The notes beneath the pieces were generated by a model. It searched no databases. It was not told where the DNA came from and saw only the letters and a program-made list of their open reading frames with translations. A program made the position numbers and the translations under genes. A stretch of DNA of 37,528 nt from Bacteroidales bacterium (GTDB lineage Bacteria; Bacteroidota; Bacteroidia; Bacteroidales; Muribaculaceae), in contig JAAVFG010000056.1 in NCBI GenBank assembly GCA_014800895.1, positions 1 through 37,528 of the forward strand. The letters run 5' to 3'. Below are positions 15,848 to 23,685 of the stretch, in pieces; positions within the stretch are counted from its first letter, which is position 1, and each line of letters begins with the position of its first letter.

Positions 15848-17296
15848 TTAATAAAGGATAGCAATAGTCCGGTCGTCATGATTGCCCGGACTCCAGAAGT
15901 CAAGCCATCTCAGAAGTTGATATTGCGCCTCCGGATTATCATCCGAGAGATCGACACCACCGATTTCATCTTCCGGAAAACCTTCCTTCAGTTTTCTGTA
16001 AAACTCCTCCCATTTGTCATAATCAGAGAGATTCCTGTCGGTCTCGAACATCGGATCGGATACTCCGTCGCTCATCAGGAAAAGGGCGGTAAAATCAGGC
16101 ACTATCGTCATGCGCAGTCTCTTCTTCACCACCTCCGGGTCCCTGAATATCTCCGGCATGGTCAGGAAACGGGTCTGACCTGAAAATTCTCCCTCGTCAG
16201 GCTGTCCCAATAATTTTGCTGTCCTGTTCTTCTCATCAAAAAGACACATCGCACCATCGCCCACCCAGAAAGATGCTATGAACCATCCGAAGTCATATCT
16301 CTTGCAGATAGCGAACATCAGCGTTGTGGCATAATCCTTCACTTTCGCTCCCTCATGCGCCTCGGCTGTTCTCTTCACCGCCTCATGGGCTTTCATAGCG
16401 CCGTTATAGATGATATCTATCACATGGCGTGTTACATCTGTCCGCTTATCATTATCTTCACGATCCGCCTCATACTCATGTATCGCTCGCTCGAAGCCGG
16501 GATTATCAAGGAGTCGCTGCTTGCAATGCTCTATCACTGTCGCACATGCTATCTCCGAGCCTTTCCTCGAATACTTCGCGGAGCCGGCGCCATCAGCCAC
16601 TGCAAGGATATACCAGTCGGAATCATCGCAATGATAGAGGGCGAAATGATCATCACGAGCCTTACCTTCCTGCGCATGGCTTCTTCCTCTCTGACTGGCG
16701 GCGACCATATCTTTGCGTGCACTACCGTCGCCTCCCTCCTCCACCATCAGATAAGCCGTCTCCCGGTCGGGCTTATAATACGGGATACGCGGATCTGTCG
16801 CAATATTTTTCCATAGGTCTCTTGGATTGGGATTGAAGGCGATCGGGATGTTGAGCTCTGACGCGGGCTCTCCTTCCACAGTCCGATAGCGCAGAGTCAA
16901 GGTGTAATCACCAATAGATACAGGTCTTCCCGTAAGGATGTATTCTCCCTGATCGCCGGCGTTGAGTGTCAGTCCCATCTCTCCGGCTCCGAGGAGTTCT
17001 ACATCTGAAATTCTATCAGACGGCAAACGGAAAGTGAAATTATAATCCTTTTTCACCGTCCCGTTGGGAAAACGGAGTCCGAGCTGTCGGATCTCATTCT
17101 CTATGATTATTCTACGGTTCATTCGCTCTTCCTTATAACTGCTCCACATCGAGCTTACCGCCCAATCCAGAAATTTTTCTTTATCTTCAGGGGTTACTCC
17201 GGCTCTATGCATCGCTTTTTCAAGCTCTAAAGCGCTTTCATTGAGTCGGGCTATCCTCCTATACTGACTTATCCCTTTTCTCTGCAAACGGTTCAT
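15848..17296 (-). CDS. PP2C-family protein phosphatase
   Basis: Residues ~205-482 carry PP2C metal-binding motifs: ARDDHF at 213-218, AVADGAGSAKYSRKGSEIA at 233-251, SFWVGDGAM, LFLMSDGVSD, and NHDDRTIAIL at the extreme C terminus. Residues 1-60 are helical and ~85-155 form a small beta-sandwich-like domain (YNFTFRLPSD ... YTLTLRYRTVEGE) that precedes the phosphatase. It should remove phosphate from targets of the kinase encoded 23 nt downstream, forming a reversible switch. It is cytoplasmic, with no signal or membrane segment. Length and motif order agree with the phosphatase of TerY-P systems. Confidence 0.9.
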   Translation of the reverse strand: MNRLQRKGISQYRRIARLNESALELEKAMHRAGVTPEDKEKFLDWAVSSMWSSYKEERMNRRIIIENEIRQLGLRFPNGTVKKDYNFTFRLPSDRISDVELLGAGEMGLTLNAGDQGEYILTGRPVSIGDYTLTLRYRTVEGEPASELNIPIAFNPNPRDLWKNIATDPRIPYYKPDRETAYLMVEEGGDGSARKDMVAASQRGRSHAQEGKARDDHFALYHCDDSDWYILAVADGAGSAKYSRKGSEIACATVIEHCKQRLLDNPGFERAIHEYEADREDNDKRTDVTRHVIDIIYNGAMKAHEAVKRTAEAHEGAKVKDYATTLMFAICKRYDFGWFIASFWVGDGAMCLFDEKNRTAKLLGQPDEGEFSGQTRFLTMPEIFRDPEVVKKRLRMTIVPDFTALFLMSDGVSDPMFETDRNLSDYDKWEEFYRKLKEGFPEDEIGGVDLSDDNPEAQYQLLRWLDFWSPGNHDDRTIAILY

Positions 17297-17351
17297 CTTT
17301 ATCCTTTGATTTATCCTATCCTCTTTCTTATTCCTATCTCTATTCTTACTC

Positions 17352-18398
17352 CTATCCTAATCCTCTGTTGAGATCCAATCCTTGTGCTCCTCCCTCTCCG
17401 AGTGTGCCTTCAAGTCCACACCACGGGCAAGTATTGGTAAGGCTCTCTCCAACGCAAAATATATTGCCACATTCACACAATACCTCCGCAAGCTGATTGC
17501 CGCAGCATGGACATGTAGGGGAACCTACCAATAAGTTGCTGTTGATCTTTGACCGGTAGCCGCGTGCCGATAATGACTCATAGATATCCTTATCTATCGG
17601 GTATGCACCTACAAGTTTATAATTATCTGCCGGATATATCTCATTTTCCCTCACCCCATAGCTGCGTTTCGCATACTTTATAAGATAATCCCCTTTAGTG
17701 TTCTGACAGCGACCTCGAAGCACTGCGAAATTCTCATCAGGGTCTACCCTATACTCGCGCGGATCCACTTTCTCAAGGTTAATCCCGGCGGTAGGGGCAA
17801 GTTTTAGTTCATCTGTATATGCCTCGCTGACGGAAACGCTGCTGGTTTTTATCGAGGCGGTCACCCACTGGAAAAATTTGCTGAAAGTAGTGGCATCGGT
17901 CTCTTTAAGCAGGAGGATATCATTAGTGATCTGTGCGAGGGTCAGCACATTTACATTATCACCAATGGAGATTGCCACGAGATTGCAATGTCTCCTGTAT
18001 TTCTCATTCCATCGTCGGAAGGCGGCAGAGTAATCATCCGTGGGATTGCCGTCTGTGAAGAGGAAGATGATCGGTTTCCAGTCTCCTTTCTCCTCAAGGG
18101 TGGTCTTACGGATATTTCTGTCGATGCTATCCATCAGACACTCCATGCCTTTACCAAGTGATGTCCCTCCCCCAATAGGGAAGACCGGAGGATAGAAGTT
18201 ATATAATTCTGTCAATGGAGTCAGCTCCTTTGCTTTTCCGGCAAAGGCAATGATCGATACAAAGACAGTCTCGAGTGCATATGGATCCACGCGCAGACTT
18301 TGGATAATCGTACGCATACCTTCCTGCACCTGATTGACAGGTTGCCCCACCATTGACTCGGAAACATCTATTAGAAAGTAAATCGGCAATCTTCGCAT
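17352..18398 (-). CDS. VWA-domain protein with C-terminal zinc ribbon (TerY-type)
   Basis: Residues 1-200 form a von Willebrand A domain that starts MRRLPIYFLIDVSESMVGQP, with an intact metal-ion-dependent adhesion site (Asp11-x-Ser13-x-Ser15) and FLFTDGNPTDD further on. Residues ~295-335 contain four CxxC-type pairs (CPCCG, CECG, CPWCG), a double zinc ribbon like those in TerY-P VWA proteins. The last ~15 residues are Gly-rich. It is the third VWA gene of the operon and the one next to the phosphatase and kinase. By analogy it is the adaptor that brings phosphatase, kinase and targets together. Confidence 0.88.
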   Translation of the reverse strand: MRRLPIYFLIDVSESMVGQPVNQVQEGMRTIIQSLRVDPYALETVFVSIIAFAGKAKELTPLTELYNFYPPVFPIGGGTSLGKGMECLMDSIDRNIRKTTLEEKGDWKPIIFLFTDGNPTDDYSAAFRRWNEKYRRHCNLVAISIGDNVNVLTLAQITNDILLLKETDATTFSKFFQWVTASIKTSSVSVSEAYTDELKLAPTAGINLEKVDPREYRVDPDENFAVLRGRCQNTKGDYLIKYAKRSYGVRENEIYPADNYKLVGAYPIDKDIYESLSARGYRSKINSNLLVGSPTCPCCGNQLAEVLCECGNIFCVGESLTNTCPWCGLEGTLGEGGAQGLDLNRGLG

Positions 18399-18468
18399 AT
18401 TATTTCAAATAGCTGATTATATAAATTTTTATTACACTATTGGTAATATATTTTACCTAATAGTAGAA

Positions 18469-19104
18469 TTACACAATTTGTGGCACGTTCTTACCCGGAG
18501 TCAGATATACCGTTCCCGGACCTGTGACCCGGAGCATACTGAGTCTCTCTCCTCCCAAGAGGTTTCCGAGCGACCAGTTGGATTGCATCTGCCCCTCCCC
18601 GATATTAAGCAAAGCTATGATATGGTCTTCATCCACTTCGATGGTTTCGCCCGGTCTAAGGTATACCACAATAGGACTTCCCATTGTATCGAGAAAGACC
18701 GTAGACGCCCCTTGTATTTTCTGCAGGAGAAACCCCATTCCCCCGGTAAGACCGGCAAATGACAGCTTGGTGGTGATGTTCACTTTATTGTTTGAAGCCA
18801 CGTAAGCACCCCTATGGCAAATCATAGTGTCTCCGTTAATCTTTACGGGTAATAATCCGTAACGGCTTCCTATCACCACTTTCCGGGGGATATTGGAAAT
18901 ATTGAAGAGCCGGAGTATGAAGAGTGTCTCTCCCGACAGCTTGGCTCCGAGTATGCGTCCGAGCGTATTTCCATTAGTGCTGAGTTCCTTCTCTATCCCT
19001 GCCTCGAGATAGATTACAGTGCCTTTCTCCGCAAAGAAATGCTCGCCGGGAGCTAACGTCACCTCCAGATGCTGCACGAATTGTCCTACAAGTTTACAGT
19101 CCAT
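18469..19104 (-). CDS. AIM24-like (TIGR00266/DUF124) protein
   Basis: This 211-residue, almost wholly beta-strand protein has the repeated short-strand pattern of the AIM24 family: VTLAPGEHFFAEKGTVIYLE near the N terminus, GRILGAKLSGETLFILRLFN, GGMGFLLQKIQGASTVFLDT, VYLRPGETIEVDEDHIIALL and a final MLRVTGPGTVYLTPG. Members form a beta prism and are often found beside TerD-type genes. It lies between two VWA genes in the same operon, which supports a shared role in stress signalling. The molecular function is unknown. Confidence 0.82.
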   Translation of the reverse strand: MDCKLVGQFVQHLEVTLAPGEHFFAEKGTVIYLEAGIEKELSTNGNTLGRILGAKLSGETLFILRLFNISNIPRKVVIGSRYGLLPVKINGDTMICHRGAYVASNNKVNITTKLSFAGLTGGMGFLLQKIQGASTVFLDTMGSPIVVYLRPGETIEVDEDHIIALLNIGEGQMQSNWSLGNLLGGERLSMLRVTGPGTVYLTPGKNVPQIV

Positions 19105-19123
19105 TTCTTATTCGCTGTTGAAT

Positions 19124-19759
19124 TTATACGATAACATTCACCTCCGCCGGAGGAGGGGGAAGGGTCAACTCATCAGTCGCCCCCATACTGCGATTGCCTA
19201 CACCGATGGAATCCGATACCCATTTAAAGAATTTCTTAAAAGCAGTGCTATCCACTGTATCCAAGGAATAGACCTCATCAGTCAGCTCTTTCAATGGCTC
19301 TGTTTTCGCCTTCATTCCGGCGGCACACGCCACGATACTTGCGAAATGACGCTTCTTCACCTCGGGTATCATCTCTTTATAGAGCTGGCTGTCCGAAGGC
19401 TTCCCGTCGGTCATGAGAAACAGTAACGGCATCCAGTCTCCTTTCTGTTCGGGAGTGCTCATCCTTACCTCCTGATCCACTTTCTCACAGAGCAATTTCA
19501 GTGCCTGCCCGGTATGAGTAGGTCCGCTTTCTGGGGTGGAGATTTCAGGGAGCTGCAATTCATCCAGAGGAGTAAGAGCGAGAAGTTGCTTCACGTCTCG
19601 GTCAAAGGTGATGATACTTATATTAACCGATTCCAATGCGAACGGATCCTGTCGTAGACTGGAAAGCATCGCCTCCAGCCCGACCTTTACCGACTCTATA
19701 GGCTCTCCCCGCATCGAGCCGGAGGTGTCTATAAGAAGATATACCGGAAGTCTACGCAT
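19124..19759 (-). CDS. TerY-like VWA protein (second copy)
   Basis: This 211-residue protein is one VWA domain. It starts MRRLPVYLLIDTSGSMRGEP with a complete MIDAS (Asp11-x-Ser13-x-Ser15), continues SVNISIITFDRDVKQL and LLFLMTDGKPSDSQLY, and ends with the tail LPPPPAEVNVIV. It is clearly a paralogue of the neighbouring VWA gene (20457-19819), sharing the first residues, the length and the proline tail. The gene order suggests tandem duplication with divergence. TerY proteins are cytoplasmic metal-dependent scaffolds in tellurite and phage-response clusters. Confidence 0.9.
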   Translation of the reverse strand: MRRLPVYLLIDTSGSMRGEPIESVKVGLEAMLSSLRQDPFALESVNISIITFDRDVKQLLALTPLDELQLPEISTPESGPTHTGQALKLLCEKVDQEVRMSTPEQKGDWMPLLFLMTDGKPSDSQLYKEMIPEVKKRHFASIVACAAGMKAKTEPLKELTDEVYSLDTVDSTAFKKFFKWVSDSIGVGNRSMGATDELTLPPPPAEVNVIV

Positions 19760-19818
19760 AGATTTTCAGATTTGCCCCCTCCCTGCAAGGGGAAGGGGCT
19801 GTTAATATAATAGATGAT

Positions 19819-20457
19819 TTACAATACGATATTTACTTCCGGCGGCGGAGGCGGAAGTTCGCTGAGGGTGGTGGCCTCCGCTCCTGTTTCCTCCACTTTC
19901 ATACTTCCCGAGCTGACGGATGCCGATACCCATTTGAAGAATGCCTTGATTGTGGCGCTGTCGGCAGTGTCAAGTGAAACGACACACTCCGTTATTTTCT
20001 TGAGAATGTCGGTATTCGCTCCCGCACCCGCGGCACATGCCACGACCATTCCCCACTTTCCTTTCTTGAATTCGGCGAGTCCTTTATTGAAGTCATCTGT
20101 GGGTTCGCCGTCGGTCATTATGAATACGAGCGGCTTCCAGTCTCCTTTCTTTTCATGTGTTGTTTTGGTCACCTCCTTCTCCGCCTGTTTTGTCAGCAAT
20201 GCCAAAGCCTCGCCGAGGGCGGTGGTCCCGCTCGCCTGAATATTGGGCTGCTGGAAAGCGGAGAGCTCTGTCAGAGGCACTACCTGCTGCGCCTTGCTGT
20301 CGAATGTTATGATGCTGAGGTAAGCGGTCTCAAGAGCGTAAGGGTCCTGACGCAAAGTCGAAACCAACACCTGCACTCCATTCTTTACCGCCTCTATAGG
20401 CTCCCCGAACATCGAGCCGGAGCAGTCAAGAAGCAGATATACCGGTAATCTTCTCAT
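19819..20457 (-). CDS. TerY-like VWA protein (first copy)
   Basis: This 212-residue single VWA domain opens MRRLPVYLLLDCSGSMFGEP (MIDAS Asp11-x-Ser13-x-Ser15). It has LVFIMTDGEPTDDF and a GMVVACAAGAGANTDIL strand-helix region, and ends LPPPPPEVNIVL. It starts 4 nt after the second TerD gene stop, so it is translated from the same message. The proline-rich tail shared with its paralogue but missing in the third VWA protein looks like a conserved docking peptide. Confidence 0.9.
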   Translation of the reverse strand: MRRLPVYLLLDCSGSMFGEPIEAVKNGVQVLVSTLRQDPYALETAYLSIITFDSKAQQVVPLTELSAFQQPNIQASGTTALGEALALLTKQAEKEVTKTTHEKKGDWKPLVFIMTDGEPTDDFNKGLAEFKKGKWGMVVACAAGAGANTDILKKITECVVSLDTADSATIKAFFKWVSASVSSGSMKVEETGAEATTLSELPPPPPEVNIVL

Positions 20458-20461
20458 CTTG

Positions 20462-21124
20462 TTATTTTGCGTAATTGGTTACTATTCTTTTGATTGTCTC
20501 GCACAGGTTGGGATCCGGGAAGGCATCTCCGATAGCTGAGAATTTCCATTCTCCGTTGCGGCGATAGAGCTTACCCATCACGAGCGCCTTCATACCGCGA
20601 TACTGCGGCTCGGCGGCTACGTTATATGAAGCGAAAACCTCTTTCACCTTCTGTGGTGTCCCTTCGAACATCCTTATCGATGCGTAGGGTATCTGTGAGA
20701 AATCTTCCTTACCTACATTGTTGAGGAAGAAGAATATCTGCTCCACATCCGGGCTGATGCGACTGAGATCTACCGTGATAATCTCATTGTCGAGCTCGTC
20801 ATCTCCATCTTGATCTCCCTGAAGATCATCTCCGCTATGATGCAATGCGTAATCCCTTGAGTCAAGTTTGCCGGCGGGCAGACCGTAACGTCCGAGGAAG
20901 TCGGTGCGATACAATGGTGAATAGATATGATCCACGAGATTGCCGTTGCCATCAATCATCACGCAGGAGAGATCCAGGTCAACATCCTGGGTGGTCTTGC
21001 CGAAACCGAGGAATCCGCCTGTCTTTATAGCTCCCCAGTTGCATCCGACGCAGAACTGTGTCAGTTTGGAGCCATTGCTCTTCTCAAGATTTATACGTTG
21101 CCCTTTTTCAAGATTTATTGCCAT
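20462..21124 (-). CDS. TerD-family protein (second copy, longer)
   Basis: The 220-residue protein starts MAINLEKGQRINLEKSNGSK, then has the TerD calcium-binding core: QDVDLDLSCVMIDGNGN around 46-62, HHSGDDLQGDQDGDDELDNE at 95-114, and ITVDLSRISPDVEQIFFFLN. TerD domains bind Ca2+ through such acidic motifs and assemble at membranes in tellurite, colicin and phage-response clusters. An insert with Cys25 and Cys28 and GGFLGFGKTTQ distinguishes it from the first copy. It sits 27 nt downstream of that gene. Confidence 0.93.
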   Translation of the reverse strand: MAINLEKGQRINLEKSNGSKLTQFCVGCNWGAIKTGGFLGFGKTTQDVDLDLSCVMIDGNGNLVDHIYSPLYRTDFLGRYGLPAGKLDSRDYALHHSGDDLQGDQDGDDELDNEIITVDLSRISPDVEQIFFFLNNVGKEDFSQIPYASIRMFEGTPQKVKEVFASYNVAAEPQYRGMKALVMGKLYRRNGEWKFSAIGDAFPDPNLCETIKRIVTNYAK

Positions 21125-21151
21125 AAGCTTTCAAGATTAAGCGGTTATTAA

Positions 21152-21706
21152 TCAGTTGTATTTCTGTAGATATTCAGCGAGACCGCCCTTCATGCCGGTG
21201 CCGATAGCCTCGAATTTCCACTGTCCGTTACGCTTGTAAAGGCGTCCGAACTCTACAGCTGTCTCTACCGAGAAGTCCTCGTCGAGATCATAGCGGAGTA
21301 TCTCCTCTCCGCTCACCGTATTATAGATACGGATAAAAGCATTATGCACCTGACCGAAATTCTGTTTACGCTCCGGAGCTTTATGGATAGTCACCACAAA
21401 GATTATCTCCTGAGCACGAGGATCGATTTTTGAAAGATCCACATTGATGCTTTCGTCATCCCCCTCTCCCTCGCCGGTAAGGTTGTCACCTGTATGTTCC
21501 ACCGACTCGTCAGGCGACTTCAGATTATTATAGAATACGAAATATTCGTCAGCAAGGATTTTGCCGTTCTCGCCCAATATGAATGCGGAGGCATCGAGGT
21601 CAAAATCGTAGCCGGTGCTGGTCTGGTTGGTATCCCAGCCAAGTCCGATGGTAAACTTCGGCAACTCTACTGCCACTCTCTGTCCCTTTTCAAGATTTAT
21701 TGCCAT
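21152..21706 (-). CDS. TerD-family protein, first gene of the Ter operon
   Basis: The 184-residue protein is a standard TerD/TerE domain: MAINLEKGQRVAVELPKFTI at the start, GYDFDLDASAFILGENGK at 32-49, HTGDNLTGEGEGDDESINVD at 71-90, and a C-terminal RLYKRNGQWKFEAIGTGM. The acidic residues in these motifs match the Ca2+ sites of the family. It opens the nine-gene minus-strand operon; a -7 element lies about 77 nt upstream. Length and motifs are complete. Confidence 0.95.
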   Translation of the reverse strand: MAINLEKGQRVAVELPKFTIGLGWDTNQTSTGYDFDLDASAFILGENGKILADEYFVFYNNLKSPDESVEHTGDNLTGEGEGDDESINVDLSKIDPRAQEIIFVVTIHKAPERKQNFGQVHNAFIRIYNTVSGEEILRYDLDEDFSVETAVEFGRLYKRNGQWKFEAIGTGMKGGLAEYLQKYN

Positions 21707-21782
21707 AATAGTATCTGCTTTTGATATTTACTTTTCTTAAGTTGAGGTCGGGTATCTTACTACCGCTCCCCCTTATATATTG

Positions 21783-21790
21783 CAAATATA
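21783..21790 (-). promoter_or_regulatory. -7 element of the Ter operon
   Basis: TATATTTG on the minus strand fits TAnnTTTG and lies about 77 nt upstream of the first terD start. The -33 region (TTTAG near 21815-21811) is only a partial match. Confidence 0.5.
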
Positions 21791-21906
21791 ACTAATTGTC
21801 ACTTTTATTTCTAAATTTCTGTAATATTTCAATCAAATAATAACGATTCCTCCTTTTTTGCCATGTAATATTGCAGGATGCAGATATCATTTGGCAATTA
21901 TTATAT

Positions 21907-21914
21907 TATATTTG
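21907..21914 (+). promoter_or_regulatory. -7 element of the GNAT gene
   Basis: TATATTTG lies 22 nt before ATG 21937 and downstream of the alternative ATG at 21871, so it favours the later start. No -33 match is seen at the normal spacing. Confidence 0.5.
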
Positions 21915-21936
21915 TACTCTAAAATCAACGGTAATA

Positions 21937-22524
21937 ATGGAAACACTGATTATACGCGACGCAAATAAGAATGACAGCGATTTGATAGCAGACGCTATTT
22001 TAGACGCTATCGGGGAGGAGTTGACGATGAATTTAGCGGGCGATACCCATACAAGGGAGGATGTTCATACCCTTTTCAAATCTTTAGCTGAGAGGGAAGA
22101 CTCGCAGTATTCCTATCTTAATTCGCGCATTGCGGAGAATGGCGAAGGCACGCCTATGGGAGTATGCGTAAGCTATCCCGGCAATAAGCTCATTCCCTTG
22201 CGTAGAGCGTTCTTTAACGAGGCTATTGAAAAATTAGGATGGGAAATGGATTCTGCTTCCATCGACTCATTACCGAGGGAGACGGAGGATGATGAGTTTT
22301 ATCTTGACTCTCTGATGACCCTTCCCGAATTTCGCGGAAAGGGAGTGGCTTCCGCTCTGATTAAGGATGCTAAAAAGAAGGCGGACGCCGCCGGTCTCCC
22401 GTTAGGTCTTCTCTGCGATACGGATAACGAACGTGCCCGTCGCCTTTACGACTCCTTAGGTTTCCTCCCTCATGCGCGCCGACCCTTCGCCGGCAAGATG
22501 ATGGATAATCTCAGACTCTCATAA
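21937..22524 (+). CDS. GNAT-family N-acetyltransferase
   Basis: From the ATG at 21937 the protein has 195 residues and begins METLIIRDANKNDSDLIADA, the classic first strand and helix of a GNAT fold. The acetyl-CoA pyrophosphate-binding loop is in LMTLPEFRGKGVASALIKDA (Arg-Gly-Lys-Gly-x-Ala), followed by the strand GLLCDTDNERARRLYDSLGF that carries the usual Asn and Tyr. The start at 21871 adds 22 hydrophobic residues but would lie upstream of the promoter, so it is rejected. The substrate cannot be inferred. It is divergent from the Ter operon and co-directional with the phosphoesterase gene 51 nt downstream. Confidence 0.9.
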   Translation: METLIIRDANKNDSDLIADAILDAIGEELTMNLAGDTHTREDVHTLFKSLAEREDSQYSYLNSRIAENGEGTPMGVCVSYPGNKLIPLRRAFFNEAIEKLGWEMDSASIDSLPRETEDDEFYLDSLMTLPEFRGKGVASALIKDAKKKADAAGLPLGLLCDTDNERARRLYDSLGFLPHARRPFAGKMMDNLRLS

Positions 22525-22575
22525 AGAAAGGATTCACCGCTCGAGGGGCTTTACTACAAAATTTATATTAAATAA

Positions 22576-23088
22576 ATGAAACGTATAGGAATAATGAGCG
22601 ACACGCACGGATATTGGGATGACAGATATGCCGCCCATTTTACCGATTGCGATGAAGTGTGGCATGCCGGCGATATCGGCGATTATGCGATTATAGAACG
22701 ACTGAAGGAGAATGTACCTGTGGTGCGTGCTGTCAGCGGAAATGTGGATCATGGGATGGTGAAGAGGAAATGCAAGGATTTGGAGATCTTCACTGTTGAG
22801 TCAGTGCCCGTGCTGCTTACTCATATTGGTGGATACCCGGGCAAATGGGCACCCGGAATAAAAAAACTGCTGAAGGAGAATAATATCCGGCTGATGGTGG
22901 ATGGTCACAGCCATATCCTCAAAGTGATGTTTGACCCTGAGCTCAACCTCCTTCACATTAATCCGGGCGCAGCAGGTCAGCAAGGATGGCATCAGAAGCG
23001 CACCCTTGTCAAACTCACCATTGACGGTGCCGACCTCCGCGACTGCGAGATTATAGAATTGGGAGGACGATATGCCAGAAATGATTAG
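22576..23088 (+). CDS. YfcE/MJ0936-type metallophosphoesterase
   Basis: This 170-residue calcineurin-like phosphoesterase has all metal-ligand motifs: MSDTHG at 7-12, AGDIGD at 36-41, SGNVDH near 54-59, THIGG near 82-86 and DGHSH near 113-117. This small single-domain form hydrolyses phosphodiesters such as bis-pNPP or cyclic nucleotides in vitro and needs Mn2+ or similar. It probably shares a transcript with the GNAT gene. Its 3' end is part of a 22-nt tandem repeat, followed by a terminator hairpin. Confidence 0.93.
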   Translation: MKRIGIMSDTHGYWDDRYAAHFTDCDEVWHAGDIGDYAIIERLKENVPVVRAVSGNVDHGMVKRKCKDLEIFTVESVPVLLTHIGGYPGKWAPGIKKLLKENNIRLMVDGHSHILKVMFDPELNLLHINPGAAGQQGWHQKRTLVKLTIDGADLRDCEIIELGGRYARND

Positions 23089-23147
23089 TCTATATGACAG
23101 AAATGATTAGGCTATATGACAGAAATGATTAGCCTAAATGACAGAAA
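23070..23147 (+). repeat. 22-nt tandem repeat, three copies plus a partial
   Basis: Units at 23070-23091, 23092-23113 and 23114-23135 share ATATGACAGAAATGATTAG with one to three changes each; a fourth, partial unit begins at 23136. The first unit contains the last codons and TAG stop of the phosphoesterase gene, so the repeats look like slippage copies of the gene end. Confidence 0.85.
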
Positions 23148-23177
23148 AAGAGACCATCCATTCCGACGGTCTCTTTT
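23146..23177. terminator. Hairpin terminator
   Basis: AAAAGAGACC (23146-23155) pairs with GGTCTCTTTT (23168-23177), a 10-bp stem with a 12-nt loop and A/T flanks that allow termination in either direction. It can serve both the phosphoesterase gene and the opposing 83-aa gene. Confidence 0.75.
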
Positions 23178-23232
23178 CAATTATTCAGGTAAGAGTTGTA
23201 ATGGTTTTTATAATCTCTTGTCAGCTCTTTTC

Positions 23233-23484
23233 TCAGACAATCTGCACGAGATTGCCGTTGGCATTGAAGCGGTAACGGTGTGATACGAGGGTTGCCTCAT
23301 TGGTCACCTCAAATACACAAAGCTCCGGGCTAATTTGCAATCCTGCGTTAGCCAAGGCTGTTTTCACCGCCTCCTCCACTGTATGAAATCCTGTATTAGT
23401 TGCCTGATAAAGGCGTGAGTCCTCAGGACCCCAGATAGTTACGGTCACTGATTCAGTCGATTTTAATGTGTCAAATGTTTCCAT
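23233..23484 (-). CDS. Small hypothetical protein
   Basis: An 83-residue protein beginning METFDTLKSTESVTVTIWGP and ending YRFNANGNLVQIV. The sequence alternates strands and one amphipathic helix (TVEEAVKTALANAGLQIS), like a compact alpha/beta domain, and has no signal peptide or membrane segment. Good codon use and no competing frame support it being real. I do not recognise the family. It points toward the terminator at 23146-23177 and stands alone between the two large operons, so a link to either is unproven. Confidence 0.6.
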   Translation of the reverse strand: METFDTLKSTESVTVTIWGPEDSRLYQATNTGFHTVEEAVKTALANAGLQISPELCVFEVTNEATLVSHRYRFNANGNLVQIV

Positions 23485-23596
23485 AGTATATGTTTTGTAT
23501 AATTTTCAGAATCCATAGAATATTATATCCTACCTCACTGTATTATCCTTTTCTTTAACTAAAACGTTTTACCCTCCATAAAGGTTGATAGTTTCC

Positions 23597-23627
23597 TTTG
23601 CAGTAAGAAATTAAATCGTTATATTTG
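23597..23627 (+). promoter_or_regulatory. Strong Bacteroidetes promoter of the tubulin/GTPase operon
   Basis: TTTG at 23597-23600 and TATATTTG at 23620-23627 are exactly 19 nt apart, a full consensus match. The expected start of transcription, about 23634, leaves a leader of about 50 nt before ATG 23686 and makes the upstream ATG at 23635 unlikely. Confidence 0.8.
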
Positions 23628-23685
23628 CACTTAAATGGGATTATCCCTATATATTGTGACTTTTTATAATCAGACTGCATATCAC

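Noticed and set aside
21871..21936. 22-residue N-terminal extension of the GNAT protein
   Set aside because: It would start upstream of the -7 element; the conserved fold begins at ATG 21937.
23070..23147. Possible CRISPR array
   Set aside because: Units abut directly with no spacers, and copies derive from the neighbouring gene end.
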